A DNA stretch of 58,317 nt from Planktothrix sp. PCC 11201 (GCF_900009135.1 NZ_LT797699.1:142163-200479); one strand, 5' to 3'; counted from the stretch's first letter, positions 42,742-51,654 are shown. The notes: a model not told the origin generated them from the letters alone. Numbers and translations: made by a program.

Positions 42742-43299
42742 ATGATCACCATTCAAAATTACTCGAAAAAATTCATAGCTAGGTTTGTAGGTGTTGTTGG
42801 GTTGACGCTATTCGGGATTTTACCCGTTCAAGCTCAACTTTATAATTATACCTTAACAAACTCAACCCAAATTACTCAAGTTCCGGCTACAATTTCCCTC
42901 GATATTATTGATACAATAGTGAGCGCGGGTGAATTTACCATTCTAACCCAAGCGTTACAAGCGGCGGACTTAGTAGATACCATTAAAGGTGAGGGGCCAT
43001 TTACCCTATTTGCACCCACGGATAAAGCCTTTTCTGCACTGCCCCCGGGAGTTTTATCGGACTTACTGAAACCCGAAAATAAAGCCCAATTGGTCAAAAT
43101 TCTTACCTCTCATGTTGTGGCGGGAAAGGTGTTATCCACTGACCTAAAATCTGGAGAAGTCCAAACCCTAGAAGGGAATAAGATTAAGATTGAGTTAGGG
43201 ACATCCGTAAAAGTTAATAACGCCACGGTAATTAAAGCTGATGTTTTTGCTAGAAATGGTGTAATTCATGTGATTGATGCGGTGATTTTACCTGAATAA
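42742..43299 (+). CDS. Secreted fasciclin-domain protein (copy 1)
   Basis: The 185-residue protein has a signal peptide (VGVVGLTLFGILPVQAQ) and one FAS1 domain. The H1 motif FTLFAPTDKAFSALP lies near residue 92 and the H2-like ending VIKADVFARNGVIHVIDAVI is at the C-terminus. FAS1 domains mediate adhesion and surface interactions. I use the ATG at 42742, since the TTG at 42727 gives no better signal sequence. A paralogue follows 27 bp downstream. Confidence 0.85.
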   Translation: MITIQNYSKKFIARFVGVVGLTLFGILPVQAQLYNYTLTNSTQITQVPATISLDIIDTIVSAGEFTILTQALQAADLVDTIKGEGPFTLFAPTDKAFSALPPGVLSDLLKPENKAQLVKILTSHVVAGKVLSTDLKSGEVQTLEGNKIKIELGTSVKVNNATVIKADVFARNGVIHVIDAVILPE

Positions 43300-43326
43300 T
43301 TTTAATAATTTGGAGAGGATAAAACC

Positions 43327-43932
43327 ATGAAAACTTTAATAGAAAATCAAACCCAAGGCAAAAGTTTAGGAATGGTCAGTCTTTTAGGTTTATTAACATT
43401 AGGAACTATTTCCCAGGGAGTCGCAGCAGAAGTTCAAATGTCTGCTAATTCCGAACTAATTTGTCGTCAACCTAACCAAGATTTGGCTCAACTACCGATT
43501 TCTCCGAAAGTAATTCAAGGTGTAGTCGGAGATTTAGCCACGGTTATTTTATCCGATGAACGCTTTAAAATCCTAGGGATGATTTTACAATCGATTGGAT
43601 TATTGGATGCTTTAAAAAAAGGGGAATTTACTATTTTCGCACCTACGGATGAAGCCCTTGCTAAGTTACCCCAACAAATTTTAGATGCGATTCTAAAATC
43701 GCAAAACCTCAACCGATTTACCGAACTATTAGAATATCATGTCATCCCAGGTAAAGTCACAACAACGGAGTTGAAATCAGGTAAAATTAAAACTTTAGAG
43801 GGAGATTCTGTTACGATTAAGACCAAGAAAAATCAAATTAAAGTCGGAAATGCCACGATAATTGATTCTGATATTCCGGCGAGTAATGGAGTCATTCATG
43901 TTATTGATCAAATCTTAATTTTACCGAAATAA
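43327..43932 (+). CDS. Secreted fasciclin-domain protein (copy 2)
   Basis: The 201-residue protein has a signal peptide ending near SQGVAAEV and one FAS1 domain: H1 FTIFAPTDEALAKLP near residue 100 and H2 IDSDIPASNGVIHVIDQIL at the end. It is diverged from copy 1 but has the same fold and order. GGAGAGGA sits shortly before the ATG. The two are probably co-transcribed and act at the cell surface or in the periplasm. Confidence 0.85.
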   Translation: MKTLIENQTQGKSLGMVSLLGLLTLGTISQGVAAEVQMSANSELICRQPNQDLAQLPISPKVIQGVVGDLATVILSDERFKILGMILQSIGLLDALKKGEFTIFAPTDEALAKLPQQILDAILKSQNLNRFTELLEYHVIPGKVTTTELKSGKIKTLEGDSVTIKTKKNQIKVGNATIIDSDIPASNGVIHVIDQILILPK

Positions 43933-43967
43933 GCTAAAATAGTGATCAGTCGTAGGGGCGGGTTCGC

Positions 43968-44117
43968 CTTAACCTTAGATATGTACAATAAATCTACCTA
44001 AACCCGCCCCGACTTAACTTAACTTAACTTAACCTTAGATATGTACAATAAATCGACCTAAACCCGCCCCGACTTAACCTTAGATATGTACAATAAATCG
44101 ACCTAAACCCTCCCCTA
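43968..44117. repeat. Tandem repeat with core CTTAACCTTAGATATGTACA
   Basis: Three units start at 43968, 44028 and 44073. The second spacing is 45 bp; the first is 60 bp because of extra TTAAC units. Each ends in CGACCTAAACCCGCCCC or close. Further CCCGCCCCTAC / GTAGGGGC fragments, some inverted, continue to about 44335, filling the gap before the next gene. Confidence 0.8.
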
Positions 44118-44363
44118 TTACATATCCTCAAAATTAATGATCAATTGAATTAGGACTTACACAACATACAGTAGGGGCTGGTTTAGAAAGAATATCTGTG
44201 AGTATCAGAAATTTGCACGGAACCCGCCCCTACAACTGATAAACTGATGACAGATTGAGGCGAAGTGGGGCGGGTTTTTCAAGATTATCTGTGAGAAACG
44301 GAAATCAATACAGAACCCGCCCCTACAAATCCTTCTATCTACTAAATAACCAAATTTATATTT

Positions 44364-45557
44364 ATGAAATTAAGCCTTTGCATGATTGTTAAGAATGAAC
44401 AAGAAACTTTAGCAAAATGTTTAAACAGTGTTAAAGGAATTGTTGATGAAATTATTATTGTTGATACCGGGTCAACGGATAAAACCCCAAAAATTGCCCA
44501 ACAATTTGGAGCAAAAGTTCATTCCTTTAATTGGTGTGATGACTTTGCTAAAGCCAGAAATGCTGCGCTTAGTTATGCCACCGGACAGTGGATCTTAGTA
44601 TTAGACGCAGATGAAGTTTTAGCCCCTGGAATTGGGGCGCAACTCCATCAAATTATGGAAAATCGTAATTTAATTGTGGTGAACTTAATTAGACAGGAAA
44701 TCGGCGCCAGTCAGTCTCCTTATTCCTTAGTTTCTCGACTGTTTAGAAATCATCCCCAAATCTGTTTTTCCCGTCCCTATCATGCCATGGTAGATGATAG
44801 TGTTACTGAATTAATCCGCCAAAAACCGCAATGGCAAATCGGAACATTACCCCAAGTTGCTATTTTACATGAGGGATACCAAGCCGAAGCGATCGCCAAA
44901 CGGAATAAATGGCAACTGGCAAAAACATCCATGGAGCGTTACTTAGCAGAACATCCAACGGATGCCTATGCTGCGAGTAAATTGGGAGCTTTATATGTTG
45001 AAATAGGAGACTTAGAGCGGGGCATAGAACTATTAAAATTAGGATTATCTCAAGAGAGTAATGGAGAAGATGGGGTTTTATATGAACTCCATTATCATTT
45101 GGGCATAGCCTATAGCAAACAAGGACAATTTACCCTAGCCAAACAGCATTATCAAACCGCCGTTGATATTAACATCTTACCACAATTAAAGCTGGGAGCC
45201 TATAATAATTTAGGCAATATTTTCAAACAAGAAGGAGAACTAGAATCGGCAAAAATAGCCTATCAAACCGCTATAGAAATTGATCCTGGTCTAGCGATCG
45301 CCTATTATAATTTAGGCATGACCTTGAGGGCAATGGGAGCCTATCGAGAAGCGATCGCCGCCTATCAAAAAGCATTAGAATTCAATCCCAACTCAGCCGA
45401 AACCTTCCAAAATTTAGGAGTCCTCCTACTACAAATTGGGCAACTCAGCGATAGTTCGACAATGTTTAAAGCCGCCATAGAATTACACGAGCAAAATAAC
45501 TCCCCAGAAGCCCAACGTTTGCGTCAGGAACTTGGGGAAATGGGTTTTCGAGTTTGA
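44364..45557 (+). CDS. GT2 glycosyltransferase with TPR repeats
   Basis: The 397-residue protein has an N-terminal GT2 domain (MKLSLCMIVKNEQETLAKCL, VDTGSTDKT, and the metal site VLDADEVL near residue 79) like SunS/WaaE-type transferases. The C-terminal half has TPR repeats (for example YNNLGNIFKQEGELESAKIAYQ and FQNLGVLLLQIGQLSDSS). Such GT2-TPR fusions are common in cyanobacteria; the acceptor may be a protein or glycan held by the TPR part. It stands alone between the repeat array and argC. Confidence 0.85.
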   Translation: MKLSLCMIVKNEQETLAKCLNSVKGIVDEIIIVDTGSTDKTPKIAQQFGAKVHSFNWCDDFAKARNAALSYATGQWILVLDADEVLAPGIGAQLHQIMENRNLIVVNLIRQEIGASQSPYSLVSRLFRNHPQICFSRPYHAMVDDSVTELIRQKPQWQIGTLPQVAILHEGYQAEAIAKRNKWQLAKTSMERYLAEHPTDAYAASKLGALYVEIGDLERGIELLKLGLSQESNGEDGVLYELHYHLGIAYSKQGQFTLAKQHYQTAVDINILPQLKLGAYNNLGNIFKQEGELESAKIAYQTAIEIDPGLAIAYYNLGMTLRAMGAYREAIAAYQKALEFNPNSAETFQNLGVLLLQIGQLSDSSTMFKAAIELHEQNNSPEAQRLRQELGEMGFRV

Positions 45558-45653
45558 GAGATCCTAGAGAAATTCCAAAACATTTTTCCAAATTTTTCCA
45601 GAATCCGCTATCATGCAGCAAAAGTTAGGTCATTTTTCTAGGAGTTCAGTAAT

Positions 45654-46715
45654 ATGGGTAATGCAGAACGGATTCCCGTCGGTATTGTGGGAGCCTCGGG
45701 CTATGGGGGCGTGCAGTTGGTACGTTTGTTACAGGATCATCCCCTGGTCAGAATTGCCTATTTAGGCGGGGATAGTAGCGCCGGAAAACCCTTTTGTAGT
45801 CTCTATCCCCATTTGAATGAATGTGTGGATTTAGTGATCGAACCTATTGATATTGATAAAATAGCCTCTAAATGTCAAATTGTTTTTCTATCCTTACCTA
45901 ATAATTTAGCCTATACCATGGCGCCCCAATTAATAGAAAAAGGATGTAAAGTATTAGATTTATCGGCGGATTATCGATTTTCTAATTTAGACATTTATAA
46001 AAAATGGTATGGGGGAGAACGCACGGATCAAGCAATTGCCGCCACGGCCGTTTATGGCTTACCAGAATTGTATCGCGATCGCCTAGCTACGGCTCAATTA
46101 GTTGGTTGTGCGGGGTGTTATGTAACAGCAAGTTTATTAGCGATTTCTCCTCTATTAAAACAGGGATTAGTTGATCCCCATACCACAATTATTGATGCGA
46201 AATCAGGCACTTCTGGCGGGGGAAGACAGGCTAAAGTTAATATGTTATTAGCCGAAGCGGATAGTTCAATTGGGGCCTATAGTGTGGGTGGTCATCATCG
46301 CCATACCCCAGAAATTGAACAGGTTTGTAGTGACTTAGCCGGACATGATATTCTAGTCCAATTTACCCCCCATTTAATGCCTATGGTCAGGGGAATTTTA
46401 GCGACGGTTTATGCAACTTTACGAGATCCGGGGTTAGTAAGAGAAGATTTAATTACCATTTATAAAGCGTTTTATCGCAATTCTCCTTTGGTTAAAATCT
46501 TACCTGGTGGTACCTATCCCCAAACAAAATGGGCCTGTGGAACTAACCTTTGTTATTTAGGAATTGAAGTGGATCAACGCACCGGACGAGTGATCGTGAT
46601 GTCTGCTATTGATAACTTAATTAAAGGTCAGGCCGGACAAGGGGTGCAGTGTATGAATATTATGATGGGTTGGGAAGAAACCTTGGGTTTACCCCAATTG
46701 TGTTTCTATCCTTAA
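45654..46715 (+). CDS. argC: N-acetyl-gamma-glutamyl-phosphate reductase
   Basis: The 353-residue enzyme reduces N-acetylglutamyl phosphate with NADPH in arginine synthesis. The NADP loop [17 protein letters not shown] is at the start, the active-site Cys is in [12 protein letters not shown] near residue 152, and [12 protein letters not shown] is conserved near residue 218. The length is normal for the family. A diverged piece of its 3' region is repeated at 48878-48936. Confidence 0.95.
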   Translation: MGNAERIPVGIVGASGYGGVQLVRLLQDHPLVRIAYLGGDSSAGKPFCSLYPHLNECVDLVIEPIDIDKIASKCQIVFLSLPNNLAYTMAPQLIEKGCKVLDLSADYRFSNLDIYKKWYGGERTDQAIAATAVYGLPELYRDRLATAQLVGCAGCYVTASLLAISPLLKQGLVDPHTTIIDAKSGTSGGGRQAKVNMLLAEADSSIGAYSVGGHHRHTPEIEQVCSDLAGHDILVQFTPHLMPMVRGILATVYATLRDPGLVREDLITIYKAFYRNSPLVKILPGGTYPQTKWACGTNLCYLGIEVDQRTGRVIVMSAIDNLIKGQAGQGVQCMNIMMGWEETLGLPQLCFYP

Positions 46716-46716
46716 G

Positions 46717-46795
46717 TCATACGTTGTTGGGCTTTAGCACAAAGATTGGAGGGCTTTAGCACAAAGATTGGAGGGCTTTAGCCCAACAACGGGAT
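46717..46795. repeat. GTTGTTGGGCTTTAG dispersed palindromic repeat, left copy
   Basis: GTTGTTGGGCTTTAGCACAA begins the element and TTTAGCCCAACAAC ends it, so the ends are inverted. The internal 24-bp unit GGGCTTTAGCACAAAGATTG plus GAGG occurs twice here and once in the right copy at 48944-48989. Confidence 0.8.
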
Positions 46796-46871
46796 TATTT
46801 TTTCGGTTTCAACTGTGTTTTCTACAATACTATATAACAATTGCACCTGAACCCCGTTTTTTCATATCTGT
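46796..46871. pseudogene. Degenerate fragment of the SDR gene 3' end
   Basis: CGGTTTCAACTGTGTTTTCT corresponds to 49003-49022 and ATTGCACCTGAACCCCGTTT, followed by TTTCATATC, corresponds to 49376-49404 in the intact SDR gene. About 320 bp between these two parts is missing. The fragment ends where the cassette promoter starts. Confidence 0.6.
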
Positions 46872-46899
46872 TGTAATATTTTTATGATTTGGCTATAAT
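46871..46899 (+). promoter_or_regulatory. Promoter of the DUF262-HEPN cassette
   Basis: TTGTAA (46871-46876), a 17-bp spacer, then TATAAT (46894-46899) match the sigma-70 consensus well. The promoter lies right at the border of the duplicated flank and 37 bp before the ATG, so the cassette carries its own promoter. Confidence 0.65.
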
Positions 46900-46935
46900 C
46901 TTAAGAATGACTGTTTCAATGAAGCGCGAGGTCTT

Positions 46936-48054
46936 ATGGTTAAAGCAATTCAGCAAGACAGAATTACTGCCGCAGAACAGCAAATTGAGGATAGAAGGCA
47001 AGAAATTGACTATGATACGAAAGACTGGACAATAGAGTTCATCGTCAATAAATACTTAGAGAAAGATGAGCAGGATGAAAGCGACATTTATGTGCCTGAG
47101 TATCAAAGAGAGTTTGTATGGGATATTAATCGTCAATCCAGATTAATTGAATCTATTATTCTCGGTTTACCTATCCCTCTACTCTTCATGGCTGAAATTA
47201 AAGAATCTGGAAGGCTAGAAATTGTTGATGGCTCTCAACGAGTTAGAACTCTTGCCGCTTTTATCACAGACAAGTTGCGATTAACTAACTTGAGAACATT
47301 AGATTCCTTGAACGGTTTTTACTTTAAAGATTTTGCACCATCACGCCAGAGAAAGTTTAATAATACTTCTCTTAGAACGATTGTTCTTTCAGACAAAGCC
47401 AATGAAGAAGTAAGAAATGATATGTTTGACCGAATCAATACCAGTAGCCTTGACCTCACTCCTATGGAGATGAGGAAAGGAGTATACAGAGGCGATTTTA
47501 TTGATTTTGTCTTTGAATGTGCAAAAAATAAAACACTGATCAAGCTCTGTCCGATTTATAGATATTTTCAGAAGAGGAATGAAGAAGCTGAACTTGTGCT
47601 AAGATTTTTTGCATTTTCAGAAACCTATCCAGATTTTTGTCTTTCTAATGTAAAAAGTTATCTCGATCTTGAGCGAATAGGAGTAGCTAGATTTCTTGAC
47701 GAATATGTGATTTGGAAAAATAACAGCTTTACAAATGAAGAAAAAAGCAAAAAACTGAATGATTTTGAGCAAATGTTGTTTTTTGTAGAAAAAACCTTCC
47801 CCAGTGGGTTCAAAAAATATCATAATTCCGATGCAACTTCGCGCCCTTACTTTGAGGCTATTTCAGTTGGTTCTCACCTCGCTCTTCAGGAAAAATCTGA
47901 TTTAGTCATTAACAGATTATGGCAAACTGGGGAGAAAAATACTCAGACAGATTCTTTCCGCATTCCTATTGGTCGCTACCAAACCCATAAGCCTGAGAAT
48001 ATGAGGCAAAGAATTGACTATGTTAAGGATAGCCTGCTTAAGGACAGTCTATGA
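46936..48054 (+). CDS. DUF262 domain protein (GmrSD-N/ParB-like)
   Basis: The 372-residue protein has the DUF262 core: YVPEYQREFVWDINRQSRLI near residue 52, SIILGLPIPLLFM, and the ParB-like catalytic-type motif EIVDGSQRVRTLAAF near residue 95. Related N-terminal domains in GmrSD type IV restriction enzymes bind nucleotides and have nuclease or NTPase roles. The common C-terminal DUF1524 HNH domain is absent; instead the gene overlaps a HEPN gene by ATGA. A GAGG lies a few bases before the start. I infer a two-component defence or toxin-type module. Confidence 0.85.
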   Translation: MVKAIQQDRITAAEQQIEDRRQEIDYDTKDWTIEFIVNKYLEKDEQDESDIYVPEYQREFVWDINRQSRLIESIILGLPIPLLFMAEIKESGRLEIVDGSQRVRTLAAFITDKLRLTNLRTLDSLNGFYFKDFAPSRQRKFNNTSLRTIVLSDKANEEVRNDMFDRINTSSLDLTPMEMRKGVYRGDFIDFVFECAKNKTLIKLCPIYRYFQKRNEEAELVLRFFAFSETYPDFCLSNVKSYLDLERIGVARFLDEYVIWKNNSFTNEEKSKKLNDFEQMLFFVEKTFPSGFKKYHNSDATSRPYFEAISVGSHLALQEKSDLVINRLWQTGEKNTQTDSFRIPIGRYQTHKPENMRQRIDYVKDSLLKDSL

Positions 48055-48797
48055 GAGATTTCATAAGGGAATTTCACAAGCGAGTAGCCGAGATTAATAA
48101 ATATTTTGAGTTAGTAGATAGGATTGAAGAACTAGGGCCTTTGTCTACGAACTCAATCATTTTTCCATCAGGTGAGTACACAGTTGATAGGGATCTTCAG
48201 AAAATCCTGAAATCCCATTGCTATTTACTTTTATACAACTTAATTGAATCTTCGATTAGGAATGGGATAATTGCAATCCATGATGCGATTTTAATGGATC
48301 AGCTAACTTACCGAGATTTAAGTGAAAAAATTCAGAAGTTATGGTTATTAAATGATCAAAGCAAAAGCTTCATAGATTCTAATATTAAAAAGGAAACTAT
48401 AGCGAATAATCTTCAAGATACAATTAGATCAGTTATAAAGGATGAAATAGTTACATTAGATCCAACTAATATTCCCATATCCGGCAACCTAGACGCTAAG
48501 ACCATCAAGAAACTTATAGATATGTATGGTTTTCACGGTAATTTAGGAGTTCCTGATAAAGACATAGATGACATCCTTAACTTTGTAGTGAGGATACGAT
48601 GCAATTTAGCTCATGGAAACGTTTCATTTTGTGACGCATCAAATCAAATTGGTTGGAAAAAGCCTGATGACAGTGCTGATGATCACAAAAGTGTATTCAG
48701 ATACTTGATTGATGATAAAGAAAAAGTAGTTAAGTATCTGACTCATCTGCTGCAAAACATTGATGATTATATTGATAATAAAAAGTATAAATTATAG
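48051..48797 (+). CDS. HEPN domain protein (MAE_28990-like), putative ribonuclease toxin
   Basis: The 248-residue mostly helical protein has the HEPN catalytic motif R-x4-H in VVRIRCNLAHGNVSF near residue 183. The N-terminal helix EFHKRVAEINKYFELVDRI resembles the MAE_28990/MAE_18760 HEPN family first noted in Microcystis. HEPN proteins are often RNA-cutting effectors in toxin-antitoxin and abortive-infection systems. The start overlaps the DUF262 stop (ATGA), indicating coupled expression. No third gene follows. Family placement is from sequence pattern only. Confidence 0.75.
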   Translation: MRDFIREFHKRVAEINKYFELVDRIEELGPLSTNSIIFPSGEYTVDRDLQKILKSHCYLLLYNLIESSIRNGIIAIHDAILMDQLTYRDLSEKIQKLWLLNDQSKSFIDSNIKKETIANNLQDTIRSVIKDEIVTLDPTNIPISGNLDAKTIKKLIDMYGFHGNLGVPDKDIDDILNFVVRIRCNLAHGNVSFCDASNQIGWKKPDDSADDHKSVFRYLIDDKEKVVKYLTHLLQNIDDYIDNKKYKL

Positions 48798-48877
48798 TAG
48801 AAGACTAGACATACTGGAAAACAGTTAATTTTCCCGTGTGTTACTACTGCTTTGCAAGTGTCAAATTAGGACTTTTG

Positions 48878-48936
48878 GAAAGCGTTTTACCGCAATTCTC
48901 CCCTAGTTAAAATCTTACCTGGCGGCACTTATCCAC
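48878..48936. pseudogene. Fragment of argC 3' region
   Basis: AAAGCGTTTTACCGCAATTC and the following 40 bases match argC at 46463-46520 with about seven differences in 60 bases. The remaining 200 bases of argC are missing, and the dispersed repeat follows directly. Confidence 0.75.
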
Positions 48937-48943
48937 ATAAATC

Positions 48944-48989
48944 GTTGTTGGGCTTTAGCACAAAGATTGGAGGGCTTTAGCCCAACAAC
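48944..48989. repeat. GTTGTTGGGCTTTAG dispersed palindromic repeat, right copy
   Basis: The same element as 46717-46795 with one internal unit, located between the argC fragment and the intact SDR gene. Confidence 0.8.
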
Positions 48990-48992
48990 AAT

Positions 48993-49772
48993 TTATTTCT
49001 TAGGTTTAAACTGTTTTTCCACTAAACTAACAATCGTATCTCTGGGGAAAAATCGAGGTAAATTCACAATAAATTGATTAGTGAATCCTCCAGTTACTAA
49101 GGTTGAAAAGTCTTTTTCTAAAGCGTTCAATGTATCCTTAACAACTTCTTCCGCCGTCGTATAATTCTGTCCGCCGGAAAAAGTTTGAGGAAATTCTGCC
49201 GCGACAAAAAAGTTAGATTCCGTAGGGCCAGGACAGACCACTAAAAGTCTCACCCCGGAGTCTTTATTTTCTGCCCATAAAGCCTCAGTAAAATTCAAAA
49301 CAAAGGCTTTTGTTCCCGCATAAACAGAACAATAGGGTAAGGGTTGATAACCGGCAATTGAAGCGATATTAACGATTGCACCCGCACCCCGTTTTTTCAT
49401 ATCAGTTAAGAATAAATGAGTCAGTTCAACTAATGCCGTAATATTTAACTGAATCATTTGCACTTGTTTAGTTAAGGGGCGATCGGCAAAGGTTCCATAA
49501 TCTCCAAATCCGGCATTATTAATTAATAAATCAATGGTTAATCCTTGTTGAGAAACTGCATCAAAAACCAATTGTGTTGCCTCTGGTTGTGTCAAATCTT
49601 GAGGAATGACATGGGCTTTAATATTATATTGCGATCGCAATTTTTCTGCCAGTTGTTCTAATTTATCTTGAGAACGGGCCACTAAAACCACATCTATTTT
49701 CCGAGATGCCAATTCCTTGGCAAACGCCGCCCCAATACCAACAGAAGCTCCTGTAATTAACGCAGTTTTCAT
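48993..49772 (-). CDS. Short-chain dehydrogenase/reductase (SDR)
   Basis: The 259-residue classical SDR has the cofactor loop TGASVGIGAAFAKEL at the start, NNAGFGDYG near residue 87, and the catalytic Ser in IVNIASIAGYQ with YAGTK (YxxxK) near residue 157. The ARSQDKL segment after beta-2 suggests NADP preference. It resembles DltE-like oxidoreductases; the substrate is unknown. A broken copy of its 3' end lies at 46796-46871 on the other side of the cassette. Confidence 0.88.
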   Translation of the reverse strand: MKTALITGASVGIGAAFAKELASRKIDVVLVARSQDKLEQLAEKLRSQYNIKAHVIPQDLTQPEATQLVFDAVSQQGLTIDLLINNAGFGDYGTFADRPLTKQVQMIQLNITALVELTHLFLTDMKKRGAGAIVNIASIAGYQPLPYCSVYAGTKAFVLNFTEALWAENKDSGVRLLVVCPGPTESNFFVAAEFPQTFSGGQNYTTAEEVVKDTLNALEKDFSTLVTGGFTNQFIVNLPRFFPRDTIVSLVEKQFKPKK

Positions 49773-49846
49773 TGATTTTCCATCCTAGAATAACTTTCTA
49801 GTTAATAATTGTATTTGGTTTCAAGGCTGGTTGACACCCACTAAAA

Positions 49847-50020
49847 ATGATTTATCTGACTTGGGAGCAGGTTGGGCGGTGGCAAACTATTGACATTGCA
49901 GATAAAATCGATGACTATGTTCTTCAGTTAGGTAGAAGGGTAAATATCGAAGTTTATGGCTTTGAACCAAATTATGTTCATCAATTCCCCCATTTGAGTA
50001 TTCCTGATTTAGCAAAATAA
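49847..50020 (+). CDS. Possible small protein of 57 residues
   Basis: An ATG frame reads MIYLTWEQVGRWQTIDIADK and ends YVHQFPHLSIPDLAK. No ribosome-binding site is obvious. Its last 40 bases overlap the convergent GNAT gene. The composition looks protein-like, but it may be the remnant of a larger gene. Confidence 0.3.
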   Translation: MIYLTWEQVGRWQTIDIADKIDDYVLQLGRRVNIEVYGFEPNYVHQFPHLSIPDLAK

Positions 50021-50718
50021 GGTTGATTTTCCGATGGGGAAACAGTATTCATAGCGGGAATTTTGGATTCATCGGGGGGAGGAAGGGGTGCTGTTAAAGG
50101 TTGGGTAATATCACGTCCAACTAATCGTTTTGATAAACGAGAAATCCGAGGATTTTGTCGCATCTGAGTTTCATTCATGCCATAAATGTGCAGATCAACA
50201 TATTCTTGACTAACCGGATTATATAAATGTTCTTTCATAATTCCTTCTAATTGAAATCCTGCGGTAATTAAAGCTGCATGGACAGGATGGTTATAACCAT
50301 AACAATAGGCATAATAGCGATGTAAATGATAGGCATTAAAAATTAAGTCTGTCATTAATAAACCCGCTTCAATCCCATAGGAAATAGAACGATATTTTTC
50401 CTCAAAAATCCCAATTAACAGTTCAGCCCTTTGATGGAGAGCACTATAGTCGGCGGCGGCAATAATTCCAATTATGCCATGATGTTTATGAATCATTAAG
50501 CATTCTAAATAACCACTTTTGGCAGGTGTTAAATAGGATCTGCTGATTAATTTTTCTCTAACTTGTTCTACGGTTTCTGCTGTATCATTTAGACGAAATA
50601 AACGCATAAACTCATAACAGGAATACATTTTTTCAAACAGAAAAGCAGCATCATCGGGAGTTGTACGTTTGAGGGTTAGAGAGCGTCCTTGATGAAGAAT
50701 GAGAGGATTAAAAGTCAT
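49981..50718 (-). CDS. GNAT family N-acetyltransferase
   Basis: The 245-residue protein has the GNAT order: RTTPDDAAFLFEKMYSCYEF at the start, GIIGIIAAADYSALHQRAEL near residue 77, then the acetyl-CoA region IFEEKYRSISYGIEAGLLMT and NHPVHAALITAGFQLEG. It resembles RimJ/RimL-type acetyltransferases. The C-terminal 45 residues form a low-complexity tail not typical of the family. The acceptor is unknown. It overlaps the small frame at 49847 at its 3' end. Confidence 0.78.
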   Translation of the reverse strand: MTFNPLILHQGRSLTLKRTTPDDAAFLFEKMYSCYEFMRLFRLNDTAETVEQVREKLISRSYLTPAKSGYLECLMIHKHHGIIGIIAAADYSALHQRAELLIGIFEEKYRSISYGIEAGLLMTDLIFNAYHLHRYYAYCYGYNHPVHAALITAGFQLEGIMKEHLYNPVSQEYVDLHIYGMNETQMRQNPRISRLSKRLVGRDITQPLTAPLPPPDESKIPAMNTVSPSENQPYFAKSGILKWGN

Positions 50719-50757
50719 AGAGTTATAGCAGAAAACAGGGAATAGTGTGACTGAAAA

Positions 50758-51579
50758 TTATAATAAACCAGGGTAAAAAGTTTGATAAAACCAAGTAAAA
50801 TTCTGTTTAATTGTGGTTTCAAAACGCTTTGGAATAGGATAATTAACTAATGGCTGATGGGAATTGTAGGGTTCTTCGACATATTTACCGAAAGACTGAG
50901 AATAATTAGATAATTCAAAATTAATTAGGGTTAAATTCGGTGTAATGGGTTGGAGGTTTAACCAGTTGAATAATTCTGTTAAGACTTCTTGAGGATTGGT
51001 CATTAAATGTTCGTAAACGACATAAAATAACCGTTCTTGTAAACTAATTTCTAAGTCTTGGATTTGTTCTAAAGCCTTGATACCTGAACCTACAATCCCT
51101 GGAGGAATGAATAATTTTTGAGCGCGTTCTGCTCTGGAAAGAGAGGCTAATTTTTCAGGAAAATCTAATAGTAATGTTTTTTGATGTTGGGTTTCTATAG
51201 CTCCATAAATTTGACCTAATTCTCTCACAAAAACTACCATTTTAAAATCAGGATCAATTAAATGAACTAACTCTAAATGCTCCAACCATTGAGGATGAAA
51301 ATTAGCAATCCAAGGTTGAGAAATCGGTTTATCCCAACCATTGATAAACCCTCTCATTCCTAAGAGAGATCGCTCCATTGTCCCCTGAAAGTCTTGATTT
51401 AGTCCGTTAATTAATTCGGGATTAGTGGTCAAAAAGTTGCGAAAGTTCAGCAGTAAGTCACAAATCGGCGATCGCAAATAATTACTCTCAATTTCAGGAT
51501 GTTGGGCTAACAGTTGACTGAAAAAAAACATCCCAGAGCAAGGGAGTCCGGTTAAATAAAGGTAACGATGATGGAGCAT
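50758..51579 (-). CDS. Sulfotransferase-like protein
   Basis: The 273-residue protein has a loop TGLPCSGMFFFSQLLAQHP near residue 10 in the place of the PAPS 5'-phosphosulfate loop, with Cys-Ser-Gly-Met replacing the usual (K/R)SGT(T/S). VVFVRELGQIYGAI near residue 115 stands for the 3'-phosphate site. The domain order and C-terminal FNWLNLQP match the sulfotransferase family, but the altered loop makes activity uncertain. It is unlike the sulfotransferase at 15405. Confidence 0.65.
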   Translation of the reverse strand: MLHHRYLYLTGLPCSGMFFFSQLLAQHPEIESNYLRSPICDLLLNFRNFLTTNPELINGLNQDFQGTMERSLLGMRGFINGWDKPISQPWIANFHPQWLEHLELVHLIDPDFKMVVFVRELGQIYGAIETQHQKTLLLDFPEKLASLSRAERAQKLFIPPGIVGSGIKALEQIQDLEISLQERLFYVVYEHLMTNPQEVLTELFNWLNLQPITPNLTLINFELSNYSQSFGKYVEEPYNSHQPLVNYPIPKRFETTIKQNFTWFYQTFYPGLL

Positions 51580-51611
51580 AAAAATTGTTGAAGTTTTCAG
51601 GAATCTTTGAA

Positions 51612-51642
51612 GAAACCCGGCTTCTTGAAGAAACCGGGTTTC
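51612..51642. repeat. GAAACCCGG/CCGGGTTTC palindrome
   Basis: GAAACCCGG and CCGGGTTTC, separated by 13 bases, form a 9-bp stem. It lies between the RTX gene end and the sulfotransferase start, and may serve as a terminator for the RTX gene or be a dispersed repeat. Confidence 0.6.
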
Positions 51643-51654
51643 AGGATTTATGCG

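Noticed and set aside
43968-44117. CRISPR-like array
   Set aside because: The units are tandem with no unique spacers of constant length, and no cas gene is nearby.
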